Assembly: GCA_964408945.1 (NCBI GenBank) | Contig: CAYPBJ010000045.1 | Location: 1-10,034 of the forward strand | DNA: 10,034 nucleotides | DNA from: VMCP01 sp964408945 | Lineage (GTDB): Bacteria > Bacteroidota > Bacteroidia > NS11-12g > UBA955 | Direction: 5' to 3' | Shown: positions 5,826 through 10,034 of the stretch, one piece after another | Layout: every line of letters starts with the position of its first letter | How positions within the stretch are numbered: position 1 is the first letter of the stretch | Position numbers and translations under genes: made by a program | Notes under the pieces: model-generated | The model's input: the letters and a program-made list of their open reading frames with translations, nothing else | Database searches by the model: none | Told to the model about the DNA's origin: nothing

Positions 5826-7286
5826 TTAATTCTTTGTAATTTTCATTGACATGGTATTATTATCTGATTTTAATTCTAAGATATAGAATCCAGGATCACC
5901 TTCAATATGTATGTTGATTTTATTCGTTTGCCTGTAAGAACTTTTAAATAATTCTTGACCTATAGAATTTCTCACAACTAAAGAAATATTCCTATATTCA
6001 TTATTTAATTCTATGTTGACTTCACCATTGGTTGGGTTAGGATAAAGCTTGATGTTTTTATTGAACGTGTTTCCAGTAATACGGGCATTGTTTAAGTTGT
6101 AAATTCTTGTTTGTCCAGAATTTTTGCCATTAATTCCGCAGTTAGGCGTTCCAATCGCTAGCGTATTGGCATCTGGCATGGATACAGAATAACCGGAATT
6201 TTCACCACTTGTAAGTCCATCGATATCCATTCCTTTTTGCACCCAACTTGAGCCATTCCATGCATAAACCCGAGTATGGCCAGCGTCAGTTCCGATGTTG
6301 TCATTTAAATGTGCGCCAATAGCGACGGTATTTGAATCAGGCATACTGAGAGATCCTCCAGATAGGTCAAGTTCACCTTCGCCATCAATGTCTAAGCCTT
6401 TTTGAAGCCAATTTGTATCATTCCAAACATACACTCGAGTATGTCCAGACGCATTCGCAGATCCATCATTCAGATAGGCTCCAATAGCAATAGTTTTAGG
6501 GTCAGGCATGCAAATTGTCCATCCACTATTATCTCCTTCGCTTTCTCCATCAATGTCAGTTCCTTTTTGCACCCAACTTGATCCGTTCCATGTATAGATG
6601 CGAGTATGACCTGATTCAAAACCATTGCCTCGATTCATAGGTCCTCCGATTGCAATGGTATTTGAGTCGGGCATGCTGACACATTCACCGCTTCGGTCCC
6701 CACTGGCTTCTCCATCAATATCAGGACCTTTTTGTACCCAAATAGAATCTTTCCAAGTGTACACTCTCGCATGACCAGCATCACTAGCCGTTCCGTTATT
6801 TTGAGGTGCTCCGATTGCAATGGTATTCGCATCGGGCATGCTAACTGATCTTCCACTCCAATCACCAAGGGCTTCGCCATTGATGTCAGACCCTTTTTGC
6901 ACCCAAATTGTATCTTTCCAAACGAAGACTCTTACTTGACCAGCTCGGTTTGCTTTTTCACTATTGTACGGATCTCCAATGGCAATAGTATTTGGGTCGG
7001 GCATACTGATGGAGTATCCAGTTCCGTCGTTTGAGGTATCGTTTCCGATATCCTTTCGTTTTGATATCCAATCGAAACCGTCAAATGTGTAAAAGCTCAC
7101 GCGTTTTGATTTCTTAATTGCAATCGTATTGGCATCAGGCATACAAACAAGCTTTCCGTTGTATTCACCAGCATTTGTTCCACTAATTATAGAGCCTTTT
7201 GGAGTTTGTGAAAATATAGTTAAATGAATGAATCCTGTGAGCCAAATTAAAAACCATTTTTTGCTCTTTAGTAATTTATTAGTCAT
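5826..7286 (-). CDS. Seven-repeat beta-propeller-like protein secreted by the type IX system
   Basis: A 486-residue exported protein. A basic, hydrophobic signal peptide (about residues 1-27) is followed by seven repeats and a type IX sorting domain. The repeats are marked by MPDxNTIAIG at residues 49, 95, 150, 205, 260, 315 and 370, with a spacing of exactly 55 for the last six. Each full unit reads roughly SG..VSMPD.NTIAIGAP.N.G....GHTRVY.WN...WVQKG.DIDGE, an FG-GAP-like pattern typical of propeller blades. The first unit is nine residues short and lacks the GAPxN part. The last about 75 residues (412-486) hold KLYPNPTNGEVNIEL, GFYILEL and a basic end, the type A sorting signal removed after passage through the outer membrane. 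The function is probably surface or extracellular binding; the ligand is unknown. No clear -7 element is seen upstream. Confidence 0.88.
   Translation of the reverse strand: MTNKLLKSKKWFLIWLTGFIHLTIFSQTPKGSIISGTNAGEYNGKLVCMPDANTIAIKKSKRVSFYTFDGFDWISKRKDIGNDTSNDGTGYSISMPDPNTIAIGDPYNSEKANRAGQVRVFVWKDTIWVQKGSDINGEALGDWSGRSVSMPDANTIAIGAPQNNGTASDAGHARVYTWKDSIWVQKGPDIDGEASGDRSGECVSMPDSNTIAIGGPMNRGNGFESGHTRIYTWNGSSWVQKGTDIDGESEGDNSGWTICMPDPKTIAIGAYLNDGSANASGHTRVYVWNDTNWLQKGLDIDGEGELDLSGGSLSMPDSNTVAIGAHLNDNIGTDAGHTRVYAWNGSSWVQKGMDIDGLTSGENSGYSVSMPDANTLAIGTPNCGINGKNSGQTRIYNLNNARITGNTFNKNIKLYPNPTNGEVNIELNNEYRNISLVVRNSIGQELFKSSYRQTNKINIHIEGDPGFYILELKSDNNTMSMKITKN
6087..7181 (-). repeat. Seven tandem units of about 165 bp inside the propeller gene
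   Basis: Coding repeats of 55 codons with conserved words such as GGCATACTG/ATGGATAC-like MPD codons and TTTTTGCACCCAA (WVQKG on the minus strand, e.g. near 6236, 6566 and 6894). The first unit (about 7045-7181) is shortened. DNA identity between units is partial, so the array is old rather than a recent amplification. Confidence 0.85.
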
Positions 7287-7453
7287 AATTTTACATATTA
7301 AATATTAAAACTAAATTAATAAAAATAGTTATTTGATAATTGTTGTCATTGTAATCATTTGGACATAAAATACGAATTATTTTTATTTGTTGCAGACGAA
7401 ATAATTTGAATTTTCAGTTTGAGTTTTAAAGGAAATCAATCGATTTTCATATT

Positions 7454-7465
7454 TACATTTGCGTC
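7454..7465 (+). promoter_or_regulatory. -7 promoter element TACATTTG, leaderless arrangement
   Basis: TACATTTG (7454-7461) is followed by CGTC and then the ATG at 7466. It fits TAnnTTTG fully with the same four-base spacing as three other genes in the window. No TTG is seen about 20 bp upstream. Confidence 0.55.
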
Positions 7466-7894
7466 ATGTCCACATCTTTTTCTGTTTGTCTTTGGGATAA
7501 CAGTGCGCTAGAAATGCCGTCCTATTATCAGAACGTATTTGAAGATTTTAAATTGGTTTCAGAAAGTCCGATTGCTGTTGTATTTGAAATAGCAGGCGTT
7601 CGAATCATGGGTCTAACACACGCGGTTCCTGAGATGAAATTCAACGAGAAAATTTCTCTAGTTTTGACTGTTGAAAACCAAGACGAATTAGACAAATATT
7701 GGAGTTATTTTACCAAAGAGGGTAGAGCAGGTCAATGTGGGTGGTTGGAAGACAAATACGGCGTGTCATGGCAAATAGTCCCTACTGTTTTGGGGGAATT
7801 AATGTCGAATCCGAAGACGGTTGGATCGGTTTCATCAGTCATGATGAAAATGTCAAAATTGGTAATTTCTGAATTGAAAGATGCATCAAAGTGA
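7466..7894 (+). CDS. PhnB-like VOC superfamily protein
   Basis: A 142-residue cytoplasmic protein of the PhnB-like branch of the glyoxalase/VOC fold, often labelled 3-demethylubiquinone-9 3-methyltransferase domain. Family signs are the opening CLWDNSALEM..YYQNVF (8-25), FEIAGVRIMGL (40-50), KFNEKISLVLTVENQDELDK (58-77) with YW following, and QCGWLEDKYGVSWQIVP (90-106). The loop between YYQNVF and FEIAG is shorter than usual, which accounts for a length a little under the usual 150-160. The reaction is unknown; the methyltransferase label in databases is not an assay-based name. The ATG follows TACATTTG by four bases, so the message is probably leaderless. Its 3' end overlaps the convergent NTF2-like gene by 9 bp. 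Confidence 0.87.
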   Translation: MSTSFSVCLWDNSALEMPSYYQNVFEDFKLVSESPIAVVFEIAGVRIMGLTHAVPEMKFNEKISLVLTVENQDELDKYWSYFTKEGRAGQCGWLEDKYGVSWQIVPTVLGELMSNPKTVGSVSSVMMKMSKLVISELKDASK

Positions 7895-8233
7895 CTTCTG
7901 TTGCTCCATGAATGATAGTTTATCCCAATACCCTCTTTGATAAATTATTTTATCGTTTTCAATCCAAAAAAATCCACATCCTCTAAGACCTTTGGGGTCT
8001 TTCCACTCGAGCATACCGACATTTCCATCTTCAAAAATGTTCTCAACAATACAAACCATCTCAAATTGTTCAAATTCGTTCCTGAACATATTTTTAATGT
8101 TTTCCTTTCCGTTTATGATTCCAATTGGCGTTTGATGAATTGTACAATCCGCTGAATACAATTCACTTAAATTCTCATAGTCGTATGGGTTGAATAATTC
8201 AACCCACTTTTGGAGTATCTCTTTTGGTTTCAT
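7886..8233 (-). CDS. NTF2/SnoaL-like small protein
   Basis: A 115-residue single-domain protein of the NTF2-like (SnoaL-type) cone fold. It shows the opening helix MKPKEILQKWVELFNPYDYE (1-20), LYSADCTIHQTPIGIINGKE (25-44) with the usual G-KE before the third helix, then EWKDPKGLRGCGFFWI (76-91), and the closing DKIIYQRGYWDKLSF (94-108). Such proteins bind or isomerise small hydrophobic molecules; no substrate can be given. A near-match -7 element (TTAATTTG, minus strand 8243-8236) stands two bases before the ATG. The gene is tail to tail with the VOC gene, overlapping it by 9 bp including both stops, so no terminator fits between them. Confidence 0.85.
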   Translation of the reverse strand: MKPKEILQKWVELFNPYDYENLSELYSADCTIHQTPIGIINGKENIKNMFRNEFEQFEMVCIVENIFEDGNVGMLEWKDPKGLRGCGFFWIENDKIIYQRGYWDKLSFMEQQKSL

Positions 8234-8397
8234 ATCAAATTAAAAAAGCGTTATTGTCTACAAGTATAAGTCATAGTTTCAGGTGGCTCTTCCACTGCTG
8301 CATAAATTGAGTAAAGTTGTGATTCAATTCTCAGAGGGACTAGATAGTGATGAGAAAATCAAATGCTTCATTCTTATGTATTTCTATTGATCCTTAT

Positions 8398-9213
8398 TTA
8401 TAAGTTGTAACTTTTTTTCACCATTAAAAAGTAGAGTTTGTCAGATAGTAATTTTCTAAGCATTAACAGCATGGGTCCTGGTTTACCCACAGAGTATCTC
8501 ATTTTATTACTATTGTCGGTTGCAGATTTGTAAATAATTTTTGAAACTACTTCAGGGCCTTCAGCATCTTTCATGACTTTTACGGCTGCATCATTAAATT
8601 TTTGAATAAAGACATCATATTGATTAGTATCTGTGGGTTTAATGAATAAGCGACTTCTACCATAGAAATCTGTAACAATAGGACCTGGCTCGATGAGTTT
8701 CATTTTTATATTGAACTGAGCCAACTCATAATGCAGTGATTCTGTAAATCCTTCTACTGCGAATTTTGTCGCGTGGTAAATGCTGTATAATGGAAATGTG
8801 ATTTTACCGCCCATACTTGAAATTTGAATGATTATTCCTCCACCGTTTGGTCGCATGTATTTAATTGCTTCTCTAGTTACACGCATCAAGCCAAATACAT
8901 TGGTGTTGAATTGTTTTTCGATAATTTCATCAGACATAGCTTCAAAAGCACCATCAACACCAAAGCCAGCATTGTTTACTACAACATCAATCTTTCCGAA
9001 ATCTTGTTGTACTTGTAACATGACATTTTGAATGCTTTCTAAATCTGTGACATCCATTTTAAGAATTTTCACATTGGGCAAATGATTGAAATCAGTTTCT
9101 TTTTCTGGATTTCTTTGGGTAGCGATAACGTTCCAACCCATTTTAGCAAACTCAAATGCAACTGCTTTCCCAATTCCACTGGAAGTTCCGGTGATTAATA
9201 CTGTCTGTTTCAT
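8398..9213 (-). CDS. Short-chain dehydrogenase/reductase (classical SDR)
   Basis: A 271-residue NAD(P)-dependent oxidoreductase with a Rossmann fold. TGTSSGIG (8-15) is the cofactor-binding glycine motif. Arg34 after the second strand favours NADP(H). NNAG is at 80-83 and Asn105 in NTNVFG is the structural Asn. Ser133, Tyr146 and Lys150 (YHATK) form the catalytic set. PGP (176-178) follows strand six. The substrate, an alcohol, aldehyde or ketone, is unknown. The ATG at 9213 is chosen. A TTG start 39 bases upstream (9252) would lie above the -7 element (9244-9237) and so outside the transcript. The gene diverges from a MerR regulator across a 109-bp gap with a clear inverted repeat, so it is probably that regulator's target. 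Confidence 0.92.
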   Translation of the reverse strand: MKQTVLITGTSSGIGKAVAFEFAKMGWNVIATQRNPEKETDFNHLPNVKILKMDVTDLESIQNVMLQVQQDFGKIDVVVNNAGFGVDGAFEAMSDEIIEKQFNTNVFGLMRVTREAIKYMRPNGGGIIIQISSMGGKITFPLYSIYHATKFAVEGFTESLHYELAQFNIKMKLIEPGPIVTDFYGRSRLFIKPTDTNQYDVFIQKFNDAAVKVMKDAEGPEVVSKIIYKSATDNSNKMRYSVGKPGPMLLMLRKLLSDKLYFLMVKKSYNL

Positions 9214-9236
9214 TATTTCTTTTGGTTTAATTAGGA

Positions 9237-9267
9237 CAAAGCTAAACGGCAATATTTAAACCATCAA
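9237..9267 (-). promoter_or_regulatory. Promoter of the dehydrogenase gene
   Basis: On the minus strand, TTG (9267-9265) and TAGCTTTG (9244-9237) are separated by 20 bp, a full match to the Bacteroidota -33/-7 pattern. The predicted message has a short leader of about 20 bases. The TTG lies inside the inverted repeat at 9263-9292. Confidence 0.65.
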
Positions 9268-9292
9268 CATTAGAGTATGGTCTAAGGTTGAT
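9263..9292. promoter_or_regulatory. Inverted repeat, candidate MerR operator
   Basis: ATCAACATTAGA (9263-9274) and TCTAAGGTTGAT (9281-9292) are reverse complements at 11 of 12 positions around a six-base spacer. The core TTAGAG...TCTAA resembles operators of MerR-family regulators. The -33 TTG of the dehydrogenase lies in the left arm (9265-9267) and that of the regulator in the right arm (9288-9290), so one bound dimer could control both promoters. Confidence 0.7.
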
Positions 9293-9322
9293 ATTTATTT
9301 TTCAACACTGTACCTTTGACAC
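9288..9322 (+). promoter_or_regulatory. Promoter of the MerR gene, leaderless arrangement
   Basis: TTG (9288-9290), a 20-bp gap, TACCTTTG (9311-9318), then ACAC and the ATG at 9323. This is the most complete promoter of the window, with both elements and the four-base distance to the start codon. Confidence 0.68.
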
Positions 9323-9685
9323 ATGTTAATAAATGAGTTATCAAAGAAAACTGGTATTTCTGCTCATACTATTCGTTTTTATGAAAAGTCGGGATTAATA
9401 GAAGGCAAGCAAGACGAATCAGTTAAATCCAATAATTATCTTCATTACGATGACGTAACGGTTGAAAAACTTGAATTCATAAGTGATGCAAAGTCGGTTG
9501 GATTTACCATTAAGGAAATAGGTCAAATTATTGACGCTTGGTACAATCAGAAATACTCTAAGGAGCAAAAGCTCTATATTTTAAATGACAAACTTGTTTC
9601 ATTGGAACAAAAGATGAAGGAGATTAAAGAAATGAAAAAGCAATTGCTTCAGTTTAAAGATGACGTAATTAATGATAGATGTTAA
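9323..9685 (+). CDS. MerR family transcriptional regulator
   Basis: A 120-residue DNA-binding protein. The winged helix-turn-helix lies at residues 1-70: INELSKKTGISAHTIRFYEK (3-22), SGLI (23-26), a wing around NNYLHYDDVTVEKLEFI (38-54), and AKSVGFTIKEIGQII (56-70). A coiled coil rich in Lys, Glu and Leu (about 82-112) should form the dimer. The C-terminus is short and holds one cysteine, the last residue C120. The paired cysteines of metal-sensing MerR proteins are absent, so the signal is unknown. Length fits small MerR regulators of the AdhR/NmlR kind. It is divergent from the short-chain dehydrogenase, with the candidate operator between them, and probably controls both itself and that gene. 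Confidence 0.92.
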   Translation: MLINELSKKTGISAHTIRFYEKSGLIEGKQDESVKSNNYLHYDDVTVEKLEFISDAKSVGFTIKEIGQIIDAWYNQKYSKEQKLYILNDKLVSLEQKMKEIKEMKKQLLQFKDDVINDRC

Positions 9686-9697
9686 ATGCAGGAATAA

Positions 9698-10034
9698 AAG
9701 AGGGGCATACTTTCATGTTTACACCTTTTTAAATCCTCTTTCCCCCACATTGAAACAAGATACGGTCACTTTCACTATCCAATTTTAGACATTGCGATTC
9801 TTTTTATTCGTCGCTATTGGATTTCAATTTACGATGATTTAAACTATTTCATAATTGGATCGTAGGATATTTTATTTATTCAAGGTTTAGGTGATTCGCC
9901 AATTCAATTATATTCTTGGCCCACATTTAAACAAGAAGTTTTGAATTGCACGAATTGCAACAAAAGACAGTTTGTTGAGGTGCCTCAAAAAGGCCATGGA
10001 TCGCTGTTTCAAGATTCTAATGCCCAGAAGGAAT
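9698..10034 (+). pseudogene. Interrupted open frame with a CxxC motif, running off the right edge
   Basis: This is the 349-bp stretch behind the MerR gene. One frame is open from 9698 to a TAG at 9863-9865 (including RYGHFHYPILD and FIRRYWISIYDDLNYF). It is open again from 9866 to the end of the window (including LYSWPTFKQEV and NCTNCNKRQFVEV). The CTNC pair, followed by basic and hydrophobic residues, looks like half of a zinc ribbon. No ATG begins the second part. It may be a gene broken by a stop codon, or a start further right may make it spurious. No family is recognised. Confidence 0.3.

Noticed and set aside
6635..6880. 81-residue frame inside the propeller gene
   Set aside because: It is a shifted reading of the tandem repeats, and its apparent internal repetition comes from them.
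8234..8397. Plus-strand open stretch between the NTF2-like gene and the dehydrogenase
   Set aside because: About 39 open codons without a start codon or recognisable motif; not enough to call a gene.
9697..9741. Possible terminator behind the MerR gene (AAAGAGG with CCTCTTT)
   Set aside because: The stem is seven base pairs with a 31-base loop, and C residues rather than a T-run follow, so it is not a credible terminator.
1..10034. Defence system, toxin-antitoxin pair, insertion sequence or prophage
   Set aside because: No nuclease, helicase, transposase, integrase or phage protein is visible, there are no terminal inverted repeats with target duplications, and no small overlapping toxin-antitoxin pair was found.

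Overview
The window looks like chromosomal DNA of a member of the Bacteroidota. Four things point there. It is AT-rich. One secreted protein (5826-7286, minus) ends in a type A C-terminal sorting domain of the type IX secretion system, with a YPNPTNGEV motif. Shine-Dalgarno sites are mostly absent. The phylum's promoter -7 element, TAnnTTTG, lies directly in front of several start codons. Genus cannot be told from the sequence.

Layout, left to right. A possible gene tail (2-100) faces a four-helix membrane protein of unknown function (116-580, minus). A stretch poor in intact genes follows (581-2193). It holds one complete gene, a phosphonatase-like HAD hydrolase (924-1595, minus). Around it lie remains of two dead genes: a SEC-C-like protein (about 679-894) and the C-terminal end of a family 1 glycoside hydrolase (about 1930-2127), which still has a terminator-like hairpin behind it. 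Next are a small secreted, basic, low-complexity protein (2194-2604) and a convergent YgiD/LigB-type extradiol dioxygenase with a Tat-like leader (2685-3578, minus). Divergent from the dioxygenase is a tight three-gene operon: RimL-type acetyltransferase, DoxX membrane protein, PaiA-like acetyltransferase (3636-5140).

A secreted DUF1566/Lcl-type protein (5271-5735) and a seven-repeat beta-propeller protein with the type IX tail (5826-7286, minus) converge on one bidirectional terminator. A PhnB-like VOC protein (7466-7894) overlaps tail to tail with an NTF2/SnoaL-like protein (7886-8233, minus). Last is a divergent pair, a short-chain dehydrogenase (8398-9213, minus) and a MerR regulator (9323-9685), around a clear inverted repeat. 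The right edge holds an interrupted open frame with a CxxC motif.

No defence system, mobile element, CRISPR array, tRNA or rRNA is visible. The genes are mostly small accessory and housekeeping enzymes without one shared pathway. The best-supported regulatory unit is MerR plus dehydrogenase. The most striking pattern is TAnnTTTG followed by exactly four bases and ATG at four separate genes, which predicts leaderless mRNAs. Four start codons (HAD, low-complexity protein, DoxX, dehydrogenase) were moved from upstream TTG codons to internal ATGs; for the HAD and dehydrogenase genes the promoter positions support this directly.
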